DNA from: JAZDMK01 sp043800975
Lineage (GTDB): Bacteria > Bacteroidota > Bacteroidia > Bacteroidales > JAHJDW01
Length of the DNA: 5,723 nucleotides
Direction of reading: 5' to 3'
Assembly: GCA_043800975.1 (NCBI GenBank)
Contig: JAZDMK010000177.1
Span: forward strand, 1 to 5,723
Within the stretch, counting starts at the first letter, position 1; every line of letters starts with the position of its first letter. Made by a program: the position numbers and the translations under genes. Of this stretch, positions 1 through 4,896 are shown in pieces. The notes beneath the pieces were generated by a model. The model did no database searches. It saw only the letters and a program-made list of their open reading frames with translations, and had not been told where the DNA came from.

Positions 1-3
1 TGA

Positions 4-84
4 ACATAGGGGACGTTGGTGAAAAGTTGAAATGTTTATGTGATCAGGAGAAATTTTGTCAATATTTCACCAACGTCCCCAAAA
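4..84. repeat. Palindromic REP-like element, copy 1
   Basis: A 16-bp perfect inverted repeat (9-24 and 65-80, arm GGGGACGTTGGTGAAA) flanks a 40-nt A/T-rich centre. A second copy at 2296-2376 matches along its whole length with only a few substitutions, so the unit is dispersed. Palindromes with a GGGGACGT end are, as far as I recall, associated with REP/Y1-transposase systems in deltaproteobacteria, but no transposase lies in this window. This copy interrupts the minus-strand recombinase fragment, whose last residues are encoded by the palindrome. Confidence 0.75.
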
Positions 85-343
85 CCGCGTGGAGTGTTAA
101 AAAGTGGTAAAATTGCCTGAGGGTCCAGACCCGGGATTTTCTAACGTGGATTGAGGGATCTTCGTAATCGGCAACAAAATCAACCAGATGCCGGTATGTG
201 ACCTTTTTAACTGACCGGATTTTATGAACTTTCAGAAAGGCTTGGAATTCGTTCAGCCGGGCGGTGAGTGCTTGAATGGACCGGATTGAGAAGTCTGCCA
301 GCCGGCAATAATCCAAAAACTGGTTGCAATACCGCTGAAGCAT
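59..343 (-). pseudogene. Truncated tyrosine recombinase/integrase, N-terminal core-binding domain only
   Basis: The 94-residue reading frame starts at ATG 343 behind an AGAGGGG ribosome site. Residues 1-86 look like the helical SAM-like core-binding domain of phage-integrase/XerC-XerD recombinases: a YCNQFLDYC start, a central YRHLVDFVADY helix and the closing RVWTLRQFYHFLTLHA helix. The catalytic domain (R...H-x-x-R...Y) is missing. About residue 87 the frame runs into the palindromic repeat at 4-84, which supplies the nonsense tail LGTLVKY and the stop. Native coding is therefore roughly 85-343. Family members are normally about 300 residues. The gene diverges from the cassette array, which is the usual place and orientation of an integron integrase. 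However, the diagnostic IntI insert lies in the missing part, and the N-terminus resembles XerC/D-type enzymes more than IntI1. It should be inactive unless the 3' part continues to the left of the window. Confidence 0.75.
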
Positions 344-440
344 GATGGCCCCTCTGTAGTTTAGTCATCACGCTTCATCATGAAATGCCCGTCAATACAA
401 GGCAAACTGCGCTAACTGCGGGGTTTGTGGGTTAGGATGC
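344..440 (+). other. Putative first recombination site (attI or upstream attC end) with core site GTTAGGAT
   Basis: This gene-free stretch lies between the divergent recombinase start and cassette 1. GTTAGGATGC at 431-440 is the exact reverse complement of GCATCCTAAC at 1302-1311, which is the relation expected between the left end of a cassette and the outer box of its own attC. The crossover point would be after G431. Whether the left side is an attI or the end of an earlier attC cannot be decided: GCGCTAAC at 410-417 is a possible second box, but I see no convincing attC stem here. Confidence 0.5.
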
Positions 441-466
441 CAATATTATAAAAATAGGAGGTCGTC

Positions 467-1300
467 ATGACCAAAGAACGTATTAAGATTGATGATGTTG
501 AACTTCACATATCATCGGGGAAACAATTTTCCTATAAAGGTACTTTTTCAGGAAAGGAACTTGCTGGAATTTAGCTTCGGTTTGGCGCAAAAGGTCAGGA
601 AAACATAGATTTAATTGAGGACTTAGTTCGTCGTGACAAAGTATTTGTAAATGACCCCTTTGTTGAAAGAGAATATGAAGCAAACATTAAGTTGAAATCT
701 TCAAGTTGTCAAGCAGGAGTAGATGAGCGTTCCTATGTATGTGAAGTTGAAGAAGTTGATGCTATTCCTGACTTTGATATTTTGGAGATCAATGGATCAG
801 AATTTCAAGTTATTAACTACAGAGAATCTATTCATAAGAAGGATAAAATTGGACGATATGCATTATTGAGGCTTAATGAAAGCGAATTTACAGCATTAAC
901 AAAAATGTTCGATTTAAAGGTTGCTGATTTTCGAAGGATAGGTATAGATGATGAACCGCTAAAATTAAGATTTGGTGGTGGTATGTATTGGTCGCACCAT
1001 GAAGAGGGAGACAATATTTATTACAAGCAAATCGTAACATTTTTCCCAACCGATCTGGAGCCAACAAAAATAAATTTAGCCTCAGGTAATATTCAAAATG
1101 CACTAGTTCGAAAAGTTTTAGCCCTTCAAGTTACTGTTGAGAATTTAGTCGAAGAGCTTCTAAAAACAAAAACACTTGATGAAAAGAAAAAAGAAGAATT
1201 GTTATCAAAAAATTGGCGCGAGAACGTTTCTGAAGAACGGCTACTCCAGCTTTTCAATTCTGTCTACCAAGTCGCTGATGCTGAGGATGAATGGCTTTGA
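467..1300 (+). pseudogene. Unrecognised cassette gene interrupted by an in-frame TAG (277 codons)
   Basis: A strong AGGAGG site at 456-461 precedes ATG 467 by 5 nt. The frame starts MTKERIKIDDVELHISS, reads 35 codons, meets TAG at 572-574, then continues open in the same frame to TGA 1298-1300. The two parts read as one protein in composition and codon use, and no indel is needed to join them. After the TAG the first usable start is TTG 692, giving only 202 residues and no clear ribosome site, so I treat this as one gene with a nonsense codon. The product is soluble and acidic, with no signal peptide or membrane span. The C-terminal 70 residues are a Lys/Glu-rich predicted helix (VENLVEELLKTKTLDEKKKE) that could be a coiled coil. 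I do not recognise the family. It fills cassette 1 (432-1461) and ends 1 nt before its attC. TAG read-through, for example as pyrrolysine, is conceivable but unsupported here. Confidence 0.65.
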
Positions 1301-1301
1301 T

Positions 1302-1467
1302 GCATCCTAACCTGACGCTTCACGTTGACCGGAAGGGGTCAATTTTCGGTTGTCATTTCGAAGGGGGTCGTGCGGTTTCTGGGGTTGTCCAGCGAGTTTA
1401 AATCTCGATTTGTCGGCAGGGTCGGTCACCTTGGTTTCCCTTCCGGCAAGTGAGCTTTTCGTTCTGC
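1302..1467 (+). other. attC site of cassette 1
   Basis: Outer boxes: R'' GCATCCTAAC (1302-1311) and R' GTTCTGC (1461-1467, crossover after G1461). Inner stem: 1317-1337 pairs with 1438-1454. The right arm reads, as reverse complement, GCT-CAC-TTG-CCGGAAGGG. The left arm is the same with three single extra bases, GCT[T]CAC[G]TTG[A]CCGGAAGGG. Extra unpaired bases on one arm are the hallmark that lets integrases choose the bottom strand of folded attC. CTGAC and TTTTC form the unpaired central spacer. The terminal region of about 100 nt is long for attC sites (usual span about 57-141 nt). R'' matches the start of its own cassette (TTAGGATGC at 432-440). Confidence 0.75.
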
Positions 1468-1488
1468 CCATCCAAAAAAGGAAAAAGC

Positions 1489-1517
1489 TTGCAGTAACAG
1501 GCGTGACAATTTATAAA
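1489..1517 (+). promoter_or_regulatory. Putative sigma70 promoter of the DUF433/DUF5615 pair
   Basis: TTGCAG (1489-1494) and TATAAA (1512-1517) are separated by exactly 17 nt, about 40 nt upstream of the DUF433 start and inside the cassette. Transcription would start near 1524 and leave room for the GGGGAGG ribosome site at 1545-1551. A private promoter is typical of toxin-antitoxin cassettes. Confidence 0.5.
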
Positions 1518-1557
1518 TATAAGAAAGATAAAGAAGATTTATTTGGGGAGGTTTAAA

Positions 1558-1794
1558 ATGATATCGTTAACCAGAATTACCTTCGATCCTAATATCATGG
1601 GAGGAAAGCCCTGCATTCGTGGCATGCGTGTAACAGTAGGAATGATCGTCGGTCTTATCGCATCAGGCCACACCAAAGAGGAAATTTTGAAATTGTATCC
1701 CTACCTGGAAGCGGAAGATATTGCTGACGCGCTCGCTTATGCCACATGGCGTGTTGAAGAAATCGACGTTCCACTCGTTCAGGAATCGACATGA
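1558..1794 (+). CDS. DUF433-family antitoxin
   Basis: The product has 78 residues. Residues 1-25 carry the family signature ITFDPNIMGGKPCIRGMRVTV (Gly15-Gly16-Lys17-Pro18, Ile20-Arg21-Gly22). It is followed by an HTH-like helical segment (VGMIVGLIASGHTKEEILKLYPYLEAEDIADALAYA) typical of DUF433 proteins, which are DNA-binding-like antitoxins found next to DUF5615 or PIN-like toxins. ATG 1558 is chosen because GGGGAGG (1545-1551) lies 6 nt upstream and the family motif follows directly; a TTG at 1543 lies in front of the ribosome site. The stop overlaps the next start (ATGA), so the two are translationally coupled. The role inferred from the family is neutralising the neighbouring toxin and repressing the shared promoter. 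The length is normal for the family and nothing is missing. Confidence 0.88.
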   Translation: MISLTRITFDPNIMGGKPCIRGMRVTVGMIVGLIASGHTKEEILKLYPYLEAEDIADALAYATWRVEEIDVPLVQEST

Positions 1795-2135
1795 ATCTTT
1801 TCCCGAAGTGGGTGTCTATACTAGAAGAGGCCGGTTGGAAAACAGTGCATTGGTCGCATATTGGCCAGCCGGACGCTCCTGATCATGAAATTTTGAGATA
1901 TGCCAGAACCAACGAATATGTCATTTTTACCCATGATTTAGATTTCGGAGCAATACTTGCCGCCACGAAAACGGAATGTCCAAGTGTAATTCAAATTCGA
2001 ACCCAAGATGTAACTCCCGAATACCTTGGTCAGATTGTGTTGTCAGCGCTTCACCAGTTTGAACAGCACCTCGAAGACGGTGCGCTGATCACTATTGACG
2101 AAAAGAAGTTACGAGCCCGTATTCTTCCTTTTTAA
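1791..2135 (+). CDS. DUF5615-family PIN-like toxin with a shortened start
   Basis: The product has 114 residues and resembles DUF5615/Mut7-C-like PIN-fold proteins, putative RNases paired with DUF433. Visible motifs are PKWVSILEEAGW (5-16), HWSHIGQPDAPDHEI (20-34) with acidic Asp31/Glu33, VIFTHDLDFGAIL (44-56) with Asp49/Asp51, PSVIQIRTQDV (64-74), and the C-terminal GALITIDEKKLRARILP. The only canonical start in this frame is ATG 1791, overlapping the DUF433 stop. Relatives usually begin a few residues earlier, with a strand ending in (I/V)DMNL whose Asp is thought to be part of the acidic site. Here Ile-Asp (1785-1790) is still encoded in frame just upstream of the ATG, but there is no ATG, GTG or TTG between the upstream stop (TGA 1755-1757) and 1791. 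The toxin may be weakened, made from a rare start such as ATC 1785, or made by frameshift from DUF433. Confidence 0.85.
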   Translation: MNLFPKWVSILEEAGWKTVHWSHIGQPDAPDHEILRYARTNEYVIFTHDLDFGAILAATKTECPSVIQIRTQDVTPEYLGQIVLSALHQFEQHLEDGALITIDEKKLRARILPF

Positions 2136-2156
2136 ACGTAATCCGCGCTTTCAAAT

Positions 2157-2289
2157 GGCAGAACCAATCAGTGCACCAGACAGGAAGGGACGGCGGCTTT
2201 CATTTCTTTGGTCTTTTCAAAGGTTAATAAACTTTGGCATCTTCAAGATCATCCTCGCTCCCTTCCTGCCGGTGACTTTTTCGTTCGCT
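2157..2289 (+). other. attC site of the DUF433/DUF5615 cassette
   Basis: R'' GGCAGAAC (2157-2164) is the exact reverse complement of GTTCTGCC at 1461-1468, the start of the same cassette. R' is GTTCGCT (2283-2289). The stem 2171-2190 pairs with 2259-2276 and includes a perfect 10-bp core (CAGGAAGGGA/TCCCTTCCTG). Left-arm bases G2173 and A2180 are extra and unpaired, with the same spacing as two of the three extra bases in the attC at 1302-1467. Spacers are CAATCA and TTTTTC. The inner 68 nt form the variable end. The boxes depart from the RYYYAAC/GTTRRRY consensus outside the conserved AAC/GTT. Confidence 0.72.
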
Positions 2290-2295
2290 GGAGGG

Positions 2296-2376
2296 ACATA
2301 GGGGACGTGGGTGAAAAGTTGAAATGTTTATGTGATCAGAAGAAATTTTGTCAATCTTTCACCAACGTCACCAAAA
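2296..2376. repeat. Palindromic REP-like element, copy 2
   Basis: This copy aligns base for base with 4-84 and differs at only a few positions, for example GTGGG for GTTGG and GTCACC for GTCCCC. The terminal arms (2301-2316 and 2357-2372) are complementary with two mismatches. It lies directly after the crossover point of the attC at 2157-2289, inside a gene-less unit, and probably replaced or interrupted what followed. No clear target duplication is visible. Confidence 0.75.
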
Positions 2377-2388
2377 TACCCAAAACAG

Positions 2389-2486
2389 CCAGTCACAAAT
2401 CTTTAAAAGAAACGATAAAAAAGACCGCAAAGGGGCTGTCATCATTTTCCCCAAGTCGGGGGTGCAGCTCATCTCGCGCCCGTTAG
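2389..2486 (+). repeat. Cassette-boundary direct repeat, copy A (ends in core site GTTAG)
   Basis: Bases 2389-2480 are identical to 4449-4540 (92 of 92). After a 1-nt indel both end in GTTAG, here GTTAGCG at 2482-2488. Similarity stops exactly at the core site, so the block behaves as the 3' end of a cassette. CCCC-AAGTC-GGGG forms a small hairpin near 2450-2462. I do not see a classical attC fold; the left half may have been cut off by the palindromic element just upstream (a faint CCCAAA match is all that is shared further left). Confidence 0.65.
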
Positions 2487-2502
2487 CGCTGAGTAATAAA
2501 AC

Positions 2503-2577
2503 ATGAAGAAGCAGATAATCATTCGAGAAAAAGCTGATATAGACAAATACATGCCCTCTGGGGTCGGACCACGCTAA
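2503..2577 (+). CDS. 24-codon ORF, probably a gene 5' remnant
   Basis: The frame reads MKKQIIIREKADIDKYMPS then GVGPR and stop. It starts 20 nt after the core site at 2482, where cassette genes usually begin, but has no good ribosome site. The last codons come from a GGGGTCGGACCAC repeat that also occurs at 5249, so I infer a gene cut short by that repeat. No family is recognisable from 19 residues. Confidence 0.25.
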   Translation: MKKQIIIREKADIDKYMPSGVGPR

Positions 2578-2819
2578 GTCTCTGAAAACTTGAAAAAAGA
2601 GCGCTAAAAATGACCGTTTTGGGGTCTTAGGCACACTATTTTAGGTACAAAGTCGCAGCTCTAAGGATTTTTTTTGAAATATGATTTAGCTTCAAAGCTC
2701 CTTTTTGGGGTCAAAAAGAGTCATTTAAGACGATTTTAGGGTCTATTTTAGGCCTCTTTTTCTGTTATTTTAGTTGGTTGCCGTGGCCAGGCCCCAAATG
2801 AGCCCCAAATGACCGACCC
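2560..2819. repeat. Gene-free repeat-rich stretch, possible non-autonomous element
   Basis: It starts with GGGGTCGGACCAC (2560-2572) and closes with ACCGACCC (2812-2819), the inverted form with one mismatch. Inside, TTTTGGGGTC, TTTTAGGG and CCCCAAATGA words recur many times. The segment GCTAAAAATGACCGTTTTGG (2603-2622) resembles 5315-5335, where it also lies downstream of a GGGGTCGGTCCAC (5249-5261). The stretch 2578-2847 has no gene. The short terminal repeats make the element boundaries uncertain. Confidence 0.4.
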
Positions 2820-2847
2820 AAATGAAGGAAGGAGAGGCGGACGATCA

Positions 2848-3264
2848 ATGAAAACACCTGCCGTATCTATTGATGAACTGAATGGCATCTTGGCGGCAAC
2901 GCCATTTCTCAAGCCATATGAGTTCACCGTGCAGGCTTGTGCTCCAGGCGAATGCTCGGTGCTGGTTCCGTTCATGAATTCTCTCGAGCGCCCGGGAGGC
3001 CTCGTCAGCGGCATGATGCTCATGGGAGCCGCGGACGTTGCAATGTGGCTGGCGATCATGACACTTCGGGGGACCGCTGAGCGTTGGGTGACGTCGGACA
3101 GGAAAACGGCATTTCTGCGCGGCGCGAGAGAGGAAGATATCTTGTGTACGGCTTGTGTCCTGAAGCCCGGAAAACGCAGTATATACGGTACCGCCGAATG
3201 TCATGGCGCCGCCTCCGGTTTGGTGGCCCACCACGTCCTCACGTACTCAAGGGTTGACACATGA
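2848..3264 (+). CDS. PaaI-like hotdog-fold acyl-CoA thioesterase
   Basis: The product has 138 residues, normal for the PaaI/YbgC-type single-hotdog family, which hydrolyses acyl-CoA or aryl-CoA thioesters in the cytoplasm. The central hotdog helix is PGGLVSGMMLMGAADVAMWLAI (about residues 50-71). It matches the HGG-x-x-x-x-LaDxAM pattern, but the usual His is Pro and the conserved Asp is kept in AADVAMW. The following strands are WVTSDRKTAFLRGAREEDILCTACVLKPGKRSIYGTAECHG and the C-terminal VAHHVLTYSRV. ATG 2848 is preferred: AAGGAAGGAGAGG (2825-2837) lies 10-14 nt upstream, and the family N-terminus begins soon after; the in-frame ATG 2809 lacks a ribosome site. The gene is clearly richer in G+C than its neighbours, which fits separate acquisition. 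The substrate cannot be read from the sequence. GTCTAAC at 3281 suggests it once had its own attC. Confidence 0.82.
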   Translation: MKTPAVSIDELNGILAATPFLKPYEFTVQACAPGECSVLVPFMNSLERPGGLVSGMMLMGAADVAMWLAIMTLRGTAERWVTSDRKTAFLRGAREEDILCTACVLKPGKRSIYGTAECHGAASGLVAHHVLTYSRVDT

Positions 3265-3280
3265 TCAAGATGATCGGTCC

Positions 3281-3299
3281 GTCTAACAGGCGCTTCCAA
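3281..3299 (+). other. Orphan attC left half-site after the thioesterase gene
   Basis: GTCTAAC (3281-3287) is an exact RYYYAAC box and is followed by AGGCGCTTCCAAG, very like the left arm of common attC sites. It lies 17 nt after the thioesterase stop. No matching right arm (GCGCCT followed by GTTAGAC) is found downstream; 3300-3390 holds nothing I recognise. It is read as the broken attC of the thioesterase cassette. Confidence 0.4.
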
Positions 3300-3390
3300 G
3301 TGAGGCCCTGTAATTGCGGCGCCGCTGAAACGCGACAATATCCACACGTTTCAAGGGGGGGAGATGGCAGTAGTAAAAAAAATGATTGGG

Positions 3391-3562
3391 TCAAATCTTG
3401 AACAGTGAATAAGAAAATATTTTATGCATTAATTCAAGAGCTTAACATAACCTATAAGGAGCAGACGGCAATTATTTCGCGCTTTGAGATCGTCAAGTTT
3501 TTTGGGTTATCATTACAAATTTTGTCTTTCTACACCTAAAACCGCCGCCGCTCACCTTCACG
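3391..3562 (+). repeat. Cassette 3'-end duplication, copy A
   Basis: Similar to 4219-4391. The left part (from TCAAATCTT) is diverged with small indels. Bases 3466-3562 match 4295-4391 without indels, with 5 mismatches in 97. Similarity ends exactly at the G of the core site. The block holds the attC at 3445-3568 and some sequence before it. The gene that should precede it is absent: an unrelated G+C-rich gene and unassigned sequence lie there instead. Confidence 0.7.
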
Positions 3563-3568
3563 TTATGA
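3445..3568 (+). other. attC-like site before the nucleotidyltransferase cassette
   Basis: R'' ACATAAC (3445-3451) and R' GTTATGA (3562-3568) pair over CATAAC/GTTATG. Inner arms 3456-3469 and 3544-3558 are imperfectly complementary (AAGGAGCAGACGGC against GCCGCCGCTCACCTT), with extra bases. The length of 124 nt is normal for long attC sites. The crossover is after G3562; the next cassette starts TTATGAA. Confidence 0.6.
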
Positions 3569-3598
3569 ATTCTAAAATATACTGGAGAAAATTTTAAA

Positions 3599-3796
3599 AT
3601 GAACATGAACAGAAAATTGGCAAAAAAAATAAATATGGATGAAGATATAGACGATGGGTATATTCGAGCGGAAAGGCATGAATTAATCTCAATGATTTGG
3701 GAAATTACCAAAGACACTTGGGCATTTGTAAGGGGACAAGATGTTAAACGAAGATTACAAAGAGATGTTACAACTATTGTCAGAAGAACAAGTTGA
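3599..3796 (+). CDS. Small conserved-looking protein encoded with the nucleotidyltransferase
   Basis: The product has 65 residues, charged and mostly helical by eye, with DDGYIRAERHELISMIWEITKDTWAF in the middle and a basic end (QDVKRRLQRDVTTIVRR). GGAGAA (3584-3589) lies 9 nt before ATG 3599. It is the first gene of its cassette, 36 nt after the crossover point, and its last 56 nt overlap the nucleotidyltransferase gene in another frame, which implies coupled translation. No catalytic motif is visible. Small helical proteins placed before a minimal nucleotidyltransferase act in known systems as its partner or antidote (HEPN/MNT and similar pairs), but this one lacks the HEPN RxxxxxH motif, so the role is an inference. 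I am sure it is coding but not of its function. Confidence 0.7.
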   Translation: MNMNRKLAKKINMDEDIDDGYIRAERHELISMIWEITKDTWAFVRGQDVKRRLQRDVTTIVRRTS

Positions 3797-4193
3797 TTTT
3801 ATGATAGTCGGTGCATATGCTTTAGGGACGCATGGATATCCGAGAGCCACTGGGGATATTGATATTTGGGTAAAACCAAATGATATTAATTCAAGAAAAT
3901 TATACAAGGCATTGGCACGGTTCGGTGCTCCTCTCGACCAAATTAAAATCGATGATTTTTCAACGGAAGGCATCATTTTCCAGATTGGTGTGATTCCTCG
4001 TAGAATTGATATCATCACGAAGATTGATGGAGTTACATATGAAGAAGCCGATGAGGATAAAATTATAGTTGAAGTCGAAGGCTTAAAGATACCTGTTATA
4101 TCTTTAGACAAGCTCATCAAGAATAAAATGTCAACTGGCAGAGAAAAGGATGAACTTGACATTAAAACATTAAGAAAGAAGAAAAATTCCTAA
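3741..4193 (+). CDS. Minimal nucleotidyltransferase (DUF6036/AbiEii-like, possible toxin)
   Basis: The product has 150 residues and the polymerase-beta-type nucleotidyltransferase fold. Residues 20-43, starting FMIVGAYALGTHGYPRATGD, hold the nucleotide-binding turn and the metal-binding Asp39-x-Asp41. A third acidic residue is Asp90 in PRRIDII. The C-terminal helix SLDKLIKNKMSTGREKDELD (121-140) is typical of DUF6036/AbiEii-related proteins. The usual Gly-Gly of the first motif is Gly24-Ala25 here. ATG 3741 has AGGGGA 4 nt upstream, and the N-terminus MLNEDYKEMLQLLSEE matches the way relatives start. Family members transfer nucleotides to tRNA or proteins in toxin-antitoxin or phage-defence settings; the target cannot be read here. 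It overlaps the small upstream gene and shares its cassette (3563-4391). The gene is intact. Confidence 0.83.
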   Translation: MLNEDYKEMLQLLSEEQVDFMIVGAYALGTHGYPRATGDIDIWVKPNDINSRKLYKALARFGAPLDQIKIDDFSTEGIIFQIGVIPRRIDIITKIDGVTYEEADEDKIIVEVEGLKIPVISLDKLIKNKMSTGREKDELDIKTLRKKKNS

Positions 4194-4218
4194 CAAGTCA
4201 GTGGAGAGAAAAACGGTA

Positions 4219-4391
4219 TCAAATCTTAAATAGTGGATAAAAATTATTTTATATGTCGATTCAGTATTTTAACATAACCAGCAAACGGAACAGGCGGCAA
4301 TTATTTCGCGCTTTGAGACCATCAAGTTTTTTGGGTGATCATTACAAATTTTGTCTTTCTACACCTAAAACCGCCGCTGCTCACCTTCCCG
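4219..4391 (+). repeat. Cassette 3'-end duplication, copy B
   Basis: Duplicate of 3391-3562. It starts 25 nt after the nucleotidyltransferase stop, so this copy is in its natural place as the 3' end of that cassette. Divergence between the copies is concentrated on the left; the attC interior is nearly unchanged. Confidence 0.7.
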
Positions 4392-4397
4392 CTTTGC
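4272..4397 (+). other. attC-like site of the nucleotidyltransferase cassette
   Basis: R'' ACATAAC (4272-4278) is complementary over 6 bp to the start of its own cassette (G|TTATG, 3562-3567), as expected. The inner left arm CAGGCGGC (4291-4298) pairs with GCCGCTG (4373-4379) with one extra G. The right core box should begin at G4391 but reads GCTTTGC instead of GTTRRRY, so it is mutated or was altered by a later rearrangement. GTTGGGC at 4409-4415 is a perfect consensus box nearby and could be the true end. Confidence 0.5.
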
Positions 4398-4448
4398 TTG
4401 CCCCCTTGGTTGGGCAAAATGATGACCTAAAACCCAAAGGAAAAACAC

Positions 4449-4547
4449 CCAGTCACAAATCTTTAAAAGAAACGATAAAAAAGACCGCAAAGGGGCTGTC
4501 ATCATTTTCCCCAAGTCGGGGGTGCAGCTCATCTCGCGCCCCGTTAG
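4449..4547 (+). repeat. Cassette-boundary direct repeat, copy B (ends in core site GTTAG)
   Basis: Second copy of the 92-bp block at 2389-2480, with no mismatch, followed by GTTAGGC (4543-4549), a perfect GTTRRRY box. The mazEF cassette begins directly after it. No gene lies between 4194 and 4641 on either strand; the open frames there are translations of the repeats. Confidence 0.65.
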
Positions 4548-4581
4548 GCAGCAAAAATTAAAGAAACTATACCTTTGTTTC

Positions 4582-4610
4582 TTGACTTTCAAAGGAAATG
4601 TAATTACAAT
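4582..4610 (+). promoter_or_regulatory. mazEF promoter with overlapping palindromic operator candidate
   Basis: TTGACT (4582-4587), a 17-nt spacer and TACAAT (4605-4610) form a near-consensus sigma70 promoter, placed 39 nt after the core site and 32 nt before the mazE start. The perfect palindrome TGTAATTACA (4599-4608) overlaps the -10 box and is a good candidate site for repression by MazE or the MazE-MazF complex. Confidence 0.7.
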
Positions 4611-4641
4611 GTATCAACATTTCTTGTCAAGGAGATCAAAT

Positions 4642-4896
4642 ATGAGAGCACGAATAGTAAAAATCGGAAATTCCCAAGGCATACGGATTCCAAAACCTCT
4701 GCTCGAACAAACGGGAATTATGGATGATGTTGAGTTAGAGATAGAACAAAATCAGATAATTATACGACCTGTATCAAATCCAAGAGCCGGATGGGATGAC
4801 GCTTTTAAGGCTATGGCTGATAGGGGTGATGATACAATTATAGATGAGGCTGAAAATATTTCACATTCTTGGGATGACGACCAATGGCAATGGTAG
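4642..4896 (+). CDS. mazE: MazE/PemI-type antitoxin (AbrB-fold)
   Basis: The product has 84 residues. Residues 1-45 are the swapped-hairpin AbrB DNA-binding domain, with the classical signature VKIGNSQGIRIPKPLLEQ (6-23). Residues 46-84 form an acidic, Trp-rich tail (GWDDAFKAMADRGDD then SHSWDDDQWQW) of the kind that wraps around the MazF dimer and blocks its RNA groove. AAGGAG (4629-4634) lies 7 nt before ATG 4642, and the domain begins there; the open frame further upstream is only repeat sequence. The gene overlaps mazF. In the family the antitoxin is labile, neutralises MazF and represses the operon, matching the palindrome over the -10 box. Confidence 0.93.
   Translation: MRARIVKIGNSQGIRIPKPLLEQTGIMDDVELEIEQNQIIIRPVSNPRAGWDDAFKAMADRGDDTIIDEAENISHSWDDDQWQW

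Noticed and set aside
425..452. TTGTGG and TATAAA as a promoter for cassette gene 1
   Set aside because: With a 16-nt spacer, transcription would start inside the AGGAGG ribosome site at 456-461, which makes it unlikely.
1350..1556. 68-codon plus-strand ORF before DUF433
   Set aside because: It reads through the attC stem, the promoter and the ribosome site of the next gene, starts at a non-ATG codon without a ribosome site, and shows no protein-like pattern.
2600..2631. AGCGCTAAA as the outer attC box matching the cassette start TTAGCGCT
   Set aside because: AGCGCT is itself a palindrome so the match is weak evidence, AAC is missing, and the segment belongs to the dispersed repeat also present at 5249-5335.
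2368..2634. 88-codon minus-strand ORF with hydrophobic residues
   Set aside because: It spans the 92-bp repeat, the small ORF and the dispersed repeat; the same repeat gives a similar meaningless translation at 4365-4592.
4253..4561. 102-codon plus-strand ORF before mazE
   Set aside because: It consists of the attC-like block and the 92-bp repeat; the same residues appear when the other copy at 2389 is translated, so similarity reflects DNA repetition.
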